From: Microbaculum sp051390635
GTDB taxonomy: Bacteria; Pseudomonadota; Alphaproteobacteria; Rhizobiales; Tepidamorphaceae
Assembly: GCF_051390635.1 (NCBI RefSeq)
Contig: NZ_JBPODT010000002.1
Coordinates: 1-64,000 of the forward strand
Direction of reading: 5' to 3'
DNA length: 64,000 bases
Program-made: the position numbers and the translations under genes
In this document: piece by piece, positions 8,212-17,004 of the stretch
How the letters are laid out: each line of letters begins with the position of its first letter
Position numbering within the stretch: the first letter of the stretch is position 1
The notes under the pieces: model-generated
The model's database searches: none
Told to the model about the DNA's origin: nothing
What the model saw: the letters and a program-made list of their open reading frames with translations, nothing else

Positions 8212-9084
8212 ATGAGACAGAACCCGATCATAACCTGCGCCATTACCGGTTCGGCCGATACCGCCGACAAGAGCCCGGCCGTGCCGGTCTCGCCGGCGCA
8301 GATCGCGGACTCGGCGCTCGCGGCGGCCGAGGCCGGCGCGGCGATTGTGCACCTGCATGTGCGCGAGCCCGAGACCGGGCAGCCCTCGATGCGGCTCGAT
8401 CTCTACGAGGAGACGGTTGCGCTGATCCGTGAGCGCAATCAGGAGGTCATCGTCAACCTGACGACGGGCGCCGGCGCGCGCTTCGTTCCCGACGAGGCGC
8501 GTCCGCAGGTCGGCGCGCCGGGAACGACGCTCGAGGGCACGGCCAAGCGCATGGAGCATGTGCTTAAGATCCGCCCTGACATCTGCACCCTGGATGTCGG
8601 CAGCATGAACTTCGGCGAGCATGTCTTCGTCAACACGCCCGGCCACCTGCGGACGATGGCCAGCGAGATCACCAGGGCCGGCGTCACGATCGAGGCCGAG
8701 GTGTTCGATCTCGGCCACATTCGCCTGGCGCGGCGCCTGTTGGACGAGGGCGTGTTCCACACCAGGCCGATCTTCCAGCTCTGCCTGGGCGTGCCGTGGG
8801 GCGCGGAGGCCGATCCGGCGACGCTCCTGCAGATGCGCGACCGCTTGCCGCAGGATGTCGAGTGGTCTGCCTTCGGAATTGGTGCCATGCAGTTCCCCAT
8901 GGTGGCGCAGAGCTGGCTCGCGGGTGGGCATGTGCGCGTGGGGCTGGAGGACAACCTCTATATCGCCCGCGGCGAACTGGCCGACAGCAACGCGCAGCTG
9001 GTCAGGCGCGCCGTCGATATCCTGGCCAGTCTTGGCGCGAGCCCGGCATCGGCCACGCAGGCCAGAACGCTCCTGGGGTTGTGA
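8212..9084 (+). CDS. 3-keto-5-aminohexanoate cleavage protein family (BKACE, DUF849)
   Basis: The 290-residue protein belongs to the beta-keto acid cleavage enzymes. These Zn-dependent TIM barrels condense a beta-keto acid with acetyl-CoA and release acetoacetate plus a new acyl-CoA. The Zn-binding HLH motif is at His47/His49 (AIVHLHVREP), and EAEVFDLGH and CLGVPWGA are further family motifs. A longer open frame extends upstream into the aldehyde dehydrogenase gene, but the ATG at 8212, 11 bp after that stop, gives the standard family N-terminus. In this operon it would provide the C-C cleavage step. The actual keto acid cannot be read from sequence. Confidence 0.9.
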   Translation: MRQNPIITCAITGSADTADKSPAVPVSPAQIADSALAAAEAGAAIVHLHVREPETGQPSMRLDLYEETVALIRERNQEVIVNLTTGAGARFVPDEARPQVGAPGTTLEGTAKRMEHVLKIRPDICTLDVGSMNFGEHVFVNTPGHLRTMASEITRAGVTIEAEVFDLGHIRLARRLLDEGVFHTRPIFQLCLGVPWGAEADPATLLQMRDRLPQDVEWSAFGIGAMQFPMVAQSWLAGGHVRVGLEDNLYIARGELADSNAQLVRRAVDILASLGASPASATQARTLLGL

Positions 9085-9152
9085 CGGGACGCGCCGTCTT
9101 CCGGGACGGCCCCCCGAACCGCCTATTCGAAAAGCAGACAACGAGGCGCTGA

Positions 9153-9884
9153 ATGTTCAGCTTTGAAAACAAGATCGTCGTTATCACCGGGGCCGCCGGC
9201 GGCATTCCGACCGCGACGGCGAAGCTCTTCTATGATCTCGGCGCCAGCCTGGCGCTGGGCGATCTGGACGTCGACAAGATCACCGGCGCGACCGCCGCCA
9301 TGGACGGCGACCGGGTGCTGTGCCACGCGCTCGACGTCACCAGCACGACGTCGTTCGACAGCTTCAAGGCCGCGGTCACGGAGCGGTATGGTCGCTGCGA
9401 CGTGCTGGTGACGGCCGCCGGGCTCTATCGCGACCGGATGGTGGCCGAGATGACCGACGCGGAATGGGCGGCGATGATGGCCGTCAACGTCGACGGCGTG
9501 TTCCGCGCCTGCCGCGCTTTCGGCGATGCCATGGGCGAGGGCGGAGCGATCGTCAACATCGCCTCGCTGGCCGGCCACAAGGGATCGCGCGAGCATGCCC
9601 ACTACGCCGCCGCCAAGGGCGCCGTGCTGAGCTTCTCGCGCAGCCTTGCCGCGGAACTTGCGCCGCGCGTGCGCGTGAACTGCGTCTCGCCGGGCCTCGT
9701 CGACACCGGCTTCGTCGCCTCGCTTCTGGAGAAGATCGGCACGGCGATGGAAGACGCCACCCCGATGAAGCGGCGCGGCGAGCCCGAGGACATCGCCCGC
9801 GCGATTGCATTCCTGGCCAGCGACTGGGCGAGTTTCGTCACCGGCGAAACGATCCACGTCAATGGCGGTTTCAGCATGCTCTGA
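9153..9884 (+). CDS. Short-chain dehydrogenase/reductase with altered glycine motif
   Basis: This 243-residue classical SDR has catalytic residues Ser138 (NIASLAG), Tyr151 and Lys155 (YAAAK) and Asn112. The cofactor loop reads TGAAGGIPT: the third glycine of the usual TGxxxGxG is Pro19, an unusual substitution that could change cofactor fit. The NNAG motif is VTAAG. It lies 68 bp after BKACE and 15 bp before a second SDR in the same direction, so the two probably act on related hydroxy/keto intermediates. Substrate unknown. Confidence 0.88.
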   Translation: MFSFENKIVVITGAAGGIPTATAKLFYDLGASLALGDLDVDKITGATAAMDGDRVLCHALDVTSTTSFDSFKAAVTERYGRCDVLVTAAGLYRDRMVAEMTDAEWAAMMAVNVDGVFRACRAFGDAMGEGGAIVNIASLAGHKGSREHAHYAAAKGAVLSFSRSLAAELAPRVRVNCVSPGLVDTGFVASLLEKIGTAMEDATPMKRRGEPEDIARAIAFLASDWASFVTGETIHVNGGFSML

Positions 9885-9899
9885 CGAAAGGTCGAGACA

Positions 9900-10631
9900 A
9901 TGAAAGACAACCCCTTCTCGCTGCAGGGGCAGCGCATCGTCGTGACGGGCGGACTGGGCGGCTTCGGCTTCGCCACCGCGCAGGCCGCGCTCGGCATGGG
10001 CGCGCGGGTCTTCCTGCTCGACCGTGAGGAGCGGCCAGAGGCGATGGCACGGCTCGACGCCTATGGCGATCAGGTCAGCTTCCATGCCTGCGACGTCTGC
10101 GACCGGCAGGGCGTCGAGCGCCTGGCCGCCGAGATCGGCCCCGTCGACGGGCTCGTCGTCAATGCCGGCGTGCTGCCCTTCGACGATTGGGAGGCGCCCG
10201 ACTGGGACAGCGCCTTCGACCGCGTGATCGACGTCAACCTGCGCGGCGCCATCAATACGGCGCGGGCTTGGTTCGGCTCGATGTGCGAGGCGGGGCAGGG
10301 CCGTATCGTGTTCGTGGGCTCCGCTTCCGGCAAGATGGGCGGGCTCCAGGCCGGGCCGCACTATGTCGGCTCCAAGGGCGGCATCCACGCCGTGACCAAG
10401 TGGCTGGCGCTCAAGGGCGCGCGCCACGGCGTGCGCGTCAACGCGATCGCGCCGGGTAGCGCCGACACCGGCCTTCTCGATGGCCAGCCCTTCGCCTCCG
10501 ACAAGGTGCCGCTGGGGCGCATGGCCACGGCCGAGGAAATCGCCTGGCCGATCGTTTTCCTGCTCGGCGAGGCATCCAACTACATGTGCGGCAGCATCCT
10601 GGACGTGAACGGCGGCCTGTACATGGACTAA
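9900..10631 (+). CDS. Short-chain dehydrogenase/reductase
   Basis: The 243-residue classical SDR has an intact cofactor loop (TGGLGGFG), Asp40 after the second strand suggesting NAD(H) preference, Asn113, Ser141 or Ser143 in FVGSASG, and the Tyr155/Lys159 pair (YVGSK). It is the last gene of the island, 15 bp after the first SDR, and is followed by strong hairpins. The conserved C-terminal ILDVNGGLYMD is typical of 3-oxoacyl-reductase-like SDRs. Substrate unknown. Confidence 0.9.
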   Translation: MKDNPFSLQGQRIVVTGGLGGFGFATAQAALGMGARVFLLDREERPEAMARLDAYGDQVSFHACDVCDRQGVERLAAEIGPVDGLVVNAGVLPFDDWEAPDWDSAFDRVIDVNLRGAINTARAWFGSMCEAGQGRIVFVGSASGKMGGLQAGPHYVGSKGGIHAVTKWLALKGARHGVRVNAIAPGSADTGLLDGQPFASDKVPLGRMATAEEIAWPIVFLLGEASNYMCGSILDVNGGLYMD

Positions 10632-10651
10632 TCGTCCCGGACTTGCCCCGG

Positions 10652-10732
10652 GGGCTCCGGCGCTCGCACGCTCGGAGCCCCCGCGCTATTCAGGCAGTCG
10701 GAGGTGATCCGCCGACTGCCTGAATAGCGCGG
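10652..10732 (+). terminator. Two adjacent hairpins ending the first catabolic operon
   Basis: The first hairpin pairs GGGGCTCCG (10652-10660) with CGGAGCCCC (10674-10682). The second is a perfect 21-bp inverted repeat (10681-10701 with 10712-10732, arms containing GCTATTCAGGCAGTCGG) around a 10-nt loop. No clean T-run follows, so factor-independent termination is plausible but unproven. The second could also be a recombination or processing site. Confidence 0.5.
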
Positions 10733-11364
10733 GTCATCACCGATGCCCGCATGCTCCCGCACGATAGCGACCGCCCTCGCAGACGAGACGGGTCATCCCG
10801 GCGCAACGCAGCCGCTCCGTATGGACGCGGCTATCGGTCTGACTGGCTGAGCGGCTCCAGGGGACATCGATGTCCTCGGCATTCGGAGCGCGCGGAAACG
10901 CCAGTCCAAAGCAACACAGCTTTAACAAGAGTCCGCATTTCCCTTCCGTTTCGGGCTCGACGCCTCGAAGGCGCGTCCGTGGACGCTGGCACGCACAGCC
11001 ACGTGCCTTTCCGCGCCCTTCTGCACTCCGTAGGCATGCGGTCTCGCACGTTGCGCCTTCACTCTGGATGAGCCGCTTGAGCCGATAGCGGACACATGTC
11101 GATCGCGAAGCCGGATGCGTGGGGTGGCGCGGTCTGCGCTGACGACATGCGGAAGAGGGCGGGCGCCCGTCGAGGGCCGTGGCGACAGCACCTCTGGCTA
11201 AACGGCGAAGCCACGATATGCGCCTGCGGTCGCGAGCGAGCCGCTTGATCCGGCCACAGCGTTGTCCCCGGGGTCCCACCTTTGCCAGCGCATGTCGTAT
11301 AATCAGCGAGCGGAGACGGGACAAAATCTCTGTGACGAGAGGATCGTTTGTCGTCGATATTAAA
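10733..11364. other. Long intergenic region without a convincing gene
   Basis: About 630 bp separate the first island from the second. A 195-codon open frame on the minus strand (10,737-11,324) is Arg/Cys-rich, resembles no family I know and shows no ribosome site, so I do not call it. The last 70 bp (from about 11,330) become AT-rich and probably hold the promoter of the next gene. The region could be a scar of past insertion or an unannotated RNA; nothing in the sequence decides this. Confidence 0.5.
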
Positions 11365-11386
11365 TCACTATGCGGAATGAAGTTTT
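11365..11386 (+). promoter_or_regulatory. Candidate IclR-type operator, site 1
   Basis: TCAC-TA-TGCGGAAT-N4-TTTT matches two other sites in the island (18,677 and 25,620) with the shared pattern YCAY-N2-TGCGGAAY-N4-TTTY. It lies 42 bp upstream of the GTG of the acid-CoA ligase gene, in an AT-rich promoter stretch. Two IclR genes are encoded in the same island. Binding is inferred. Confidence 0.5.
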
Positions 11387-11427
11387 ATTTTTCTTGATTT
11401 TCTGGACATGGCCGCTATCAATTCGTC

Positions 11428-13575
11428 GTGTCCGCATCATCAAACGAAGTCAGAACCGTGTCTCTAGATAAGCTGTTCAATCCCCGGTCTATCGCCATCG
11501 TCGGTGTCTCCACCAAGAAGGCCATTTTTCAGGTCGGGGGGCGCGCCGTCTTTGATCATTTGCGCCTGCACGACTATCCGGGTCGGATAGACCTCGTTAC
11601 CCGTGAACCGGTGGTGATAGACGGCGTAGAGAGCGTTACCGATCTTGCCATGCTTGAGCACACGCCTGATTGCGTTCTGGTATCGGTGCCCGCCGACGAC
11701 GTCTTTCCGGTTGTAGAGAAGGCACTGGGACTCGGCTGCCGTTCCTTCGTGGTCATTACGGGCGGTTTTTCGGAATCAGGATCCGATGGTGCGGCGCGCC
11801 AGGCCAAACTGGCGGAATTGGTTGCCGCGCGTGGCGGGGCGATGCTGGGCCCCAACACCACGGGCTTTGTGAACTTTGCGGAGCGCGTGGCGATGAGCTC
11901 GACGAGCCGCATCAGTGCCGCGCTGGCGCCGATAGGCGAGATCGGCATCGTCGTTCAGAGCGGCGCGCTTGGCAGCGCGCTTCTGGAGGAAGCGGCACGC
12001 AGCGGCATCGGCCTCAGCCATCTCATCTCGACCGGGAACGAAGCGGTGACCACCCTGGCCGATTGCGTCGACTATCTGGTGGACGATCCCGCGACGCGTG
12101 TGATCGCCCTGTATGTCGAGGGGTTCCGCCAGCCCGACCGGATGCTGGAAGCGGCGCGGCGGGCCCATGCCGCGGGCAAGCCGATTGTCGTGTACAAGAC
12201 GGGCCGCTCCGATGCGGGGCGCAGAGCCGCCGCCGGTCATACAGGAGCGTTGGTCGGAGCGCGCGGCAGCTATGAAGCCGCCGTCCGCCAGCTCGGCTGG
12301 ATTGATGTGCGTTCGATTGAGGATCTGCTGCCCGTCGCCCACTACGTGGCGCAGCCCGGCGCGGCGGCACGTACGATGGGCATCATCACCGTCTCCGGTG
12401 GCTTTGGCGGCTGCGTCGCCGATGCTCTGGAAGAGACCGGCGCGATCAGCCTGCCGACGCCGGGCCCGGCCACCGTCGAACGCATGCGAAACGACGTCCC
12501 CGCCTTTCTGTCCGCCAACAATCCCGTCGACATTGGCGGTACGCCATTCCGCAGGCCCGGTGGTTTCGCGGAATGTCTGGACGCATTCGCCGACGATCCC
12601 GCTCTCCATGCCATTGCGGTAGCCAACACGCCGATCGTGCCGCCTTGGGGCGCCGACGTGGCCGAGGCGGTGAAGGCGACGCACGCGCGCACCGGAAAGC
12701 CGGTCTCGGTGATCTGGCCGTCCGAGATCTTCAATGGTGAGGCCCTGCGCGACCTTCGCGCGGCCGGGACGCCCACGTTCACTCGTGTCGATACCTTCAC
12801 CGCGGCCGTCGCGGGGGCCGCCGCGCTGGCGACGGCGCGGGACAAGCCGTCGCGGCTTCTCCGCGAAGGGCGCAGCAACAGCACGCCGAGCCTTGATGTC
12901 GATCTGGAAACGCTCGACGAAGCCGCAAGCAAGTCCTTCCTGAAGCTTGCCGGCCTTCCTTTTCCGGCCGAGACCTTCGTGTCCGGGATGGATATGGCAA
13001 AGGTGCGGGAGGCCGCTGGCACGATCGGCTATCCGGTAACCCTGAAGGGGATCGCGCGTGGCGTCGTCCACAAGTCCGAGTTCGGCCTTGTGGCCGTCGC
13101 GCTGCCGGACGCGGAAGCGCTTGAGACACGTGCGGCTGCCATGCTCGAAAGCGCCGACCGGAACAACCTCGAGTTCGAAGGCTTCCTGGTGGCCGAGACG
13201 GTCCGTCCGCAGGCGGAAGTGATCGTCGGTCTCGGTCTCGATCCGGAGTTCGGCCCAACACTGACTTTCGGTGCCGGCGGCATCTACACCGAGATCATGC
13301 AGGATGTGGCGACACGCGTGTTGCCGCTCGACGAGGACGAGGTCCGCGGCATGATCGAAAGCTGCCGCATCTCGCGCATTCTTCAGGGCGCGCGCGGCCG
13401 TCCTCTACTCGATGTCGACGCGCTCGTGTCGTTGGTATCCGGCGTCGCCGCGCTGGCCCCCAGGCTCGGGCCTGATTTCGCCGGCCTGGAGTTGAATCCC
13501 GTGGGCGTCGGGCTGGCCGGCGAAGGCGCGTGGCCGCTCGATGCGAGCGTGTTCAAGGCACGGTGCGGCGCATGA
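11428..13575 (+). CDS. ADP-forming acid-CoA ligase (acetyl-CoA synthetase-like, fused)
   Basis: This 715-residue NDP-forming acyl-CoA synthetase activates a carboxylic acid with ATP and CoA, releasing ADP and phosphate. Domain order is a CoA-binding Rossmann domain (about residues 8-140), a succinyl-CoA-ligase-like domain (about 150-460) with the phosphorylated His in AAGHTGALVG (His271), and a C-terminal ATP-grasp domain (about 490-710, with GIARGVVHKSEFGLVAV). GTG at 11428 is the first possible start; another GTG at 11458 begins just before SLDKLFNP and is also possible, since neither has a strong ribosome site. It heads an operon with the CoA-transferase pair (ATGA overlap) and probably makes the entry CoA-thioester. 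Confidence 0.88.
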   Translation: MSASSNEVRTVSLDKLFNPRSIAIVGVSTKKAIFQVGGRAVFDHLRLHDYPGRIDLVTREPVVIDGVESVTDLAMLEHTPDCVLVSVPADDVFPVVEKALGLGCRSFVVITGGFSESGSDGAARQAKLAELVAARGGAMLGPNTTGFVNFAERVAMSSTSRISAALAPIGEIGIVVQSGALGSALLEEAARSGIGLSHLISTGNEAVTTLADCVDYLVDDPATRVIALYVEGFRQPDRMLEAARRAHAAGKPIVVYKTGRSDAGRRAAAGHTGALVGARGSYEAAVRQLGWIDVRSIEDLLPVAHYVAQPGAAARTMGIITVSGGFGGCVADALEETGAISLPTPGPATVERMRNDVPAFLSANNPVDIGGTPFRRPGGFAECLDAFADDPALHAIAVANTPIVPPWGADVAEAVKATHARTGKPVSVIWPSEIFNGEALRDLRAAGTPTFTRVDTFTAAVAGAAALATARDKPSRLLREGRSNSTPSLDVDLETLDEAASKSFLKLAGLPFPAETFVSGMDMAKVREAAGTIGYPVTLKGIARGVVHKSEFGLVAVALPDAEALETRAAAMLESADRNNLEFEGFLVAETVRPQAEVIVGLGLDPEFGPTLTFGAGGIYTEIMQDVATRVLPLDEDEVRGMIESCRISRILQGARGRPLLDVDALVSLVSGVAALAPRLGPDFAGLELNPVGVGLAGEGAWPLDASVFKARCGA

Positions 13576-14513
13576 ACGAGACGATGCAACGGCGACGCAA
13601 ACTCGTCGAAACCGACGCGGCCGCAGCGCTTATCGGCGAATGGCTCGGCGACGGTGATCTGCTCGCGCTTGGCGGCCTCTTCAAACAGGGCCGGCCGATG
13701 GCGTTGGTCCGCGAAGTGATCCGATCGGGTCGACAGGATCTAAAACTCATCTCTTCGCCGGGCTCCGGTTTCGATGCCGATCTTATGATCGCCGCGGGCT
13801 GCGTGGCCGAGACGTTTCTGCCGGCGGTAACGCTTGAAGATCGCATGTGCCCGTCGTTCCGCGCGGCAGCGGAAGCCGGAACCATCACGGCGCACTGCGT
13901 CGACGCATTGTCGGTCGTGGGCGGATTCCTGGCGGCGGCAAACGGCGTTCCGTTTCAGCCGGTCGCCGCCTGGAAAGGCTCCGACGTACCGTCCAACAAC
14001 CCGCTGATCGCTCCGATCGAGTGCCCCTTCACCGGCGAGACGCTGTTCGCCACAAAGGCGATCCGGCCGAAGCTGGCGCTGCTTCATGCGCAGGAAGGCG
14101 ATGTCTATGGCAATGTGCGGCATCTCTCGACGATGACCTATGCCGACCAGATGATCGCGCGGGCGGCGGAACGGGTGATCGTCAGCGTGGATCGCATCGT
14201 ATCGACCGAGAATATCGTAGAGCGATCGCGAGAGACGACGATCCCCTGCATCTATGTCGACGCGATCGTGGAGCTGCCCTATGGCGCCCATCCGACTGGC
14301 AGCTTTCCGCTCTACAGCATCGACGAGGCCCATATCGAGCACTATGCGACCGTGGCCGAAGCCGTGCGGCGGGGCGGTGATGCAGCGCGCCCCCAGCTCC
14401 AGGCCTACCTCGACCGCCACGTGCGTCGCACGCGGGATCCGCAGGCCTACGTCGATAGCGTCGGTGGAGCCGCGCGCATGAAGGAACTCGAAAACGAGGC
14501 GGCCGAACTATGA
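13572..14513 (+). CDS. CoA-transferase family, subunit A (glutaconate CoA-transferase / IpdA-like)
   Basis: The 313-residue alpha subunit belongs to the type I CoA-transferase family. SSPGSGFDADLMIAAGCV and the following TLEDRMCPSFRAAAE occupy the positions where GctA/IpdA proteins have their conserved glycine loop and Glu; here Glu89. The start overlaps the upstream ligase stop (ATGA), and the next gene overlaps in the same way. Some relatives transfer CoA; others such as IpdAB of steroid breakdown hydrolyse a ring C-C bond. The flanking ligase already makes a CoA ester, so a ring-opening hydrolase role is a real alternative to CoA transfer. Confidence 0.82.
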   Translation: MNETMQRRRKLVETDAAAALIGEWLGDGDLLALGGLFKQGRPMALVREVIRSGRQDLKLISSPGSGFDADLMIAAGCVAETFLPAVTLEDRMCPSFRAAAEAGTITAHCVDALSVVGGFLAAANGVPFQPVAAWKGSDVPSNNPLIAPIECPFTGETLFATKAIRPKLALLHAQEGDVYGNVRHLSTMTYADQMIARAAERVIVSVDRIVSTENIVERSRETTIPCIYVDAIVELPYGAHPTGSFPLYSIDEAHIEHYATVAEAVRRGGDAARPQLQAYLDRHVRRTRDPQAYVDSVGGAARMKELENEAAEL

Positions 14514-15280
14514 CCGAACGTCCCTGCACCCCTGCCGAATTGCAGGCGGTTGTCCTGTCGCGCGAATTGCAGGATGGCGAACTGGGCGCCGCCGGAGCGT
14601 CGGCCGCGATCCCCATGGCCGCCATGATGCTGGCGCGACTGACACATGCGCCCGACCTCCAGATCGCCGGGGAGATGTTCGTCAATCCAAGGCCGAAGCA
14701 ACTTTGGAACTCGATGCTGGACGATCGCGCGCTCGGCGCCTGCGAAGCCGCCGAGACCTTCCTGGAGCTTTTCGGCCATTCGCACCGGGGCCTCGACTTT
14801 TTCTTCCATAACGGCATGCAGGTGGATGCCTACGGCAATATCAACCTGCATCATATTGGCGGCACCATCGACAAACCGAAGATGCGGGGCCCCGGTGCGG
14901 CCAATATTTCCTACGCGGCGACCTCACGTCGCTTCTACATCTGCACCGGCAATCACTCGTCCCGCACGTTAGTGCCACGCGTCGATTTCATTACCTCGCC
15001 CGGCTATCTCGACGGACCCGACAGCTTTCGGGCGGCCGGGCTCACCGGCGGTCCGCGCCTGTGCGTCACGCCACTTGCGGTGATGGACTTCCATCCCGAC
15101 ACGTTGCGCATGCGCCTGAAGTCGGTTCATCCGTGGAGCTCGCCGGAAGAGGTGGCCGCCAACACCGGTTTCGACCTTCTCACGGAAAACGATACGGCCA
15201 CGACCGCGCTGCCGAGCGATCGCGAACTCTCGCTGCTGCGCGAGACGGTGGACCCGAAGGGCCTGTTGCGCGAGGCGTAA
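14510..15280 (+). CDS. CoA-transferase family, subunit B (glutaconate CoA-transferase / IpdB-like)
   Basis: The 256-residue beta subunit partners the preceding gene, with which it overlaps by 4 bp. It carries NPRPKQLWNSMLDDRALG and the C-terminal LRLKSVHPW-type segment near residue 205 (MRLKSVHPWSSPEEV). I do not find the SENG motif expected in the beta subunit of succinyl-CoA:3-oxoacid transferases, which favours the Gct/IpdB branch. The stop faces the convergent crotonase gene only 10 bp away. Confidence 0.82.
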   Translation: MTERPCTPAELQAVVLSRELQDGELGAAGASAAIPMAAMMLARLTHAPDLQIAGEMFVNPRPKQLWNSMLDDRALGACEAAETFLELFGHSHRGLDFFFHNGMQVDAYGNINLHHIGGTIDKPKMRGPGAANISYAATSRRFYICTGNHSSRTLVPRVDFITSPGYLDGPDSFRAAGLTGGPRLCVTPLAVMDFHPDTLRMRLKSVHPWSSPEEVAANTGFDLLTENDTATTALPSDRELSLLRETVDPKGLLREA

Positions 15281-15290
15281 AGCCGGACCG

Positions 15291-16088
15291 TCAGCGCGGC
15301 CGGCTGCGCCTTTCAACGAACGCCGCGACGGCGGCCGCGTGCTCGTCCGTGCCGTGGGCGGCCGCCTGCATGGCGCCGACCGCGGCGAGATAGTCCTGAA
15401 GATGCGTGCGCTCCGCCATGCGCAGCAGGCGCTTCGTCATGCGAATGGCCGGCACCGGTTTGGCTGCAATCTCGGCGGCGAGCTCGAGCGCGCGGTCCAT
15501 CAGGTCTTCCGGTTCGTGAACGTCCAGCACCAGGCCCAGCGTCAGCGCCTCGGCCGCTTCGACGGGGCGGGCACGAAAACTGATCTCGGCCGCGCGCTGA
15601 TAGCCCAGGTGGCGCACGAGGAACCAGCCGCCACCGTCGCCGGACACGAGCCCGAGATCGACGAACACCTCGCCGAAGACGGCGTTGGTGGAGGCGAGCC
15701 GCAGGTCGCACATCAGCGTCAGGTCGCATCCCGCGCCCATCGCCGGCCCGTTCACGGCGGCGATGGTGGGAATGTCGATTCGCGACAGGATCATCGGCAA
15801 TTGCTGCACGGCGGCGCGATAGGCCTCTGCGATATCGGACGGTGATCCGCCGAAGATGCCTGTCTTCTGGTGCATCTCCTTGACGTTGCCGCCAGCGGAA
15901 AAGACCGGCCCCGCACCGGTGATCACCAGCACGCGGGCATCGCGATCGCGTTCCACGTCCTGCAGTCCGGCAATGAGAGCCTCGATCATCTCTGCGTCCG
16001 ACATCGGATTGCGATGCTCGGGGTCATTGAGCGTGAGCACCACGACGCCGTCTGAACGTCGGTCGATCAATACACGTGGCTCACTCAC
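15291..16088 (-). CDS. Enoyl-CoA hydratase/isomerase (crotonase) 1
   Basis: This crotonase has 265 residues. Both oxyanion-hole segments are visible: FSAGGNVKEMH (about residues 67-77) and GPAMGAGCDLTLMCD (about 110-124), followed by FGEVFVDLGLVSGDGG where the acidic catalytic residues lie. The open frame extends far upstream through the iclR gene, but the family N-terminus begins at the GTG at 16088 (SEPRVLIDRR), which overlaps the iclR stop as GTGA. It is cotranscribed with two IclR genes and crotonase 2. Hydratase, isomerase or hydrolase activity cannot be told apart. Confidence 0.85.
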   Translation of the reverse strand: MSEPRVLIDRRSDGVVVLTLNDPEHRNPMSDAEMIEALIAGLQDVERDRDARVLVITGAGPVFSAGGNVKEMHQKTGIFGGSPSDIAEAYRAAVQQLPMILSRIDIPTIAAVNGPAMGAGCDLTLMCDLRLASTNAVFGEVFVDLGLVSGDGGGWFLVRHLGYQRAAEISFRARPVEAAEALTLGLVLDVHEPEDLMDRALELAAEIAAKPVPAIRMTKRLLRMAERTHLQDYLAAVGAMQAAAHGTDEHAAAVAAFVERRSRPR

Positions 16089-17002
16089 GACTGGTTCTCC
16101 GCAACGATGGGTTCGATGAATGCACCGCCGTCGCGGAGCTGCTTCTCTATGGTGTGCGCCACGGCGACGAGGCGCTGTCCGATGGCGCGTTGCTTGACGG
16201 CGGACAGGTGCCGCGCCGGGGCCCCGCAGGCCAAGGCATAGACCGGCGAGCCACCCGGAAAGATCAGAGGCGCCGCAACACCGTTGATATCCGTATTCCA
16301 GCTTGCAGACGCTGTTGTGTAGCCGTGGTCGGCGACCTCGCTTCGGCCCTTCTCGATGCTGGCCTTCAATTCGTCCCAATGCTTCTCGTGACGGACCTTG
16401 AGATGCGAGAACAGATAATCGAGCTCGACCTGCGGCAGCGGCGCGATCAGCGCGTGGCCGGTCGCGGTACCAGCCAGCGGGATGCGCGAGCCGACCTCGA
16501 GCCGAAGCGTCATCAGCGTGTTGAGGCTGTGGCAGACTTCCAGTTCGATCACGTCGAGCCGGTCCCGCCCGGCCAGCGAAGCGTGGACATTGTAGGTGTC
16601 GGCGAGTTCCTTGAGATAGGGACGGACCAGGTCGCCGAGGCTGAAGGGCTCGCGCGCGGCAAAGCCGAGGCTGAGCACGGAGGTTCCCAGTCGGTACTGG
16701 CGCCGCCGCGGCGAATAATGCAGATAACCGAGCCCGGTCAGGGCCTGCAGCAGCCGCGAGGTCGTCGGCTTCGGCAGGCCGACGCGCTGAGCGACTTCCA
16801 TGCCGTTCAGCCACACCTGCTCGGTTGTGCTGAAGGCCTCGAGAACGGCCAGCCCGCGTGCCAGTGCATTGACGAAATCACGATCCTTGGAAACGACGCC
16901 ACTGGTACGCCTCCGCCGGACCCGTTCGCGCGGAGACGGCTCCGAACCACTCGAGTCGGCATCCTGCCCTGAAGCAGCGGAATCGTCGCGACTTGTCGCC
17001 AT
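16085..17002 (-). CDS. IclR-family transcriptional regulator 1
   Basis: The 305-residue IclR regulator has a winged helix-turn-helix (about residues 45-105, with VAQRVGLPKPTTSRLLQAL) and an effector-binding GAF-like domain (about 115-285). The first 40 residues are a charged, Ser/Arg-rich tail unlike most IclR proteins. ATG at 17002 is 2 bp after the stop of the upstream iclR; a TTG at 17017 is possible but would overlap it. It probably controls the surrounding CoA island and may bind the shared TGCGGAAY motif. Confidence 0.88.
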   Translation of the reverse strand: MATSRDDSAASGQDADSSGSEPSPRERVRRRRTSGVVSKDRDFVNALARGLAVLEAFSTTEQVWLNGMEVAQRVGLPKPTTSRLLQALTGLGYLHYSPRRRQYRLGTSVLSLGFAAREPFSLGDLVRPYLKELADTYNVHASLAGRDRLDVIELEVCHSLNTLMTLRLEVGSRIPLAGTATGHALIAPLPQVELDYLFSHLKVRHEKHWDELKASIEKGRSEVADHGYTTASASWNTDINGVAAPLIFPGGSPVYALACGAPARHLSAVKQRAIGQRLVAVAHTIEKQLRDGGAFIEPIVAENQS

Positions 17003-17004
17003 GC

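Noticed and set aside
1..10631. First catabolic island as an IS-bounded composite transposon
   Set aside because: Only one IS end is present; no second copy occurs on the other side of the island in the window.
10737..11324. 195-codon minus-strand frame in the long gap
   Set aside because: Arg/Cys-rich, no recognised domain, no ribosome site; reported as a gap instead.
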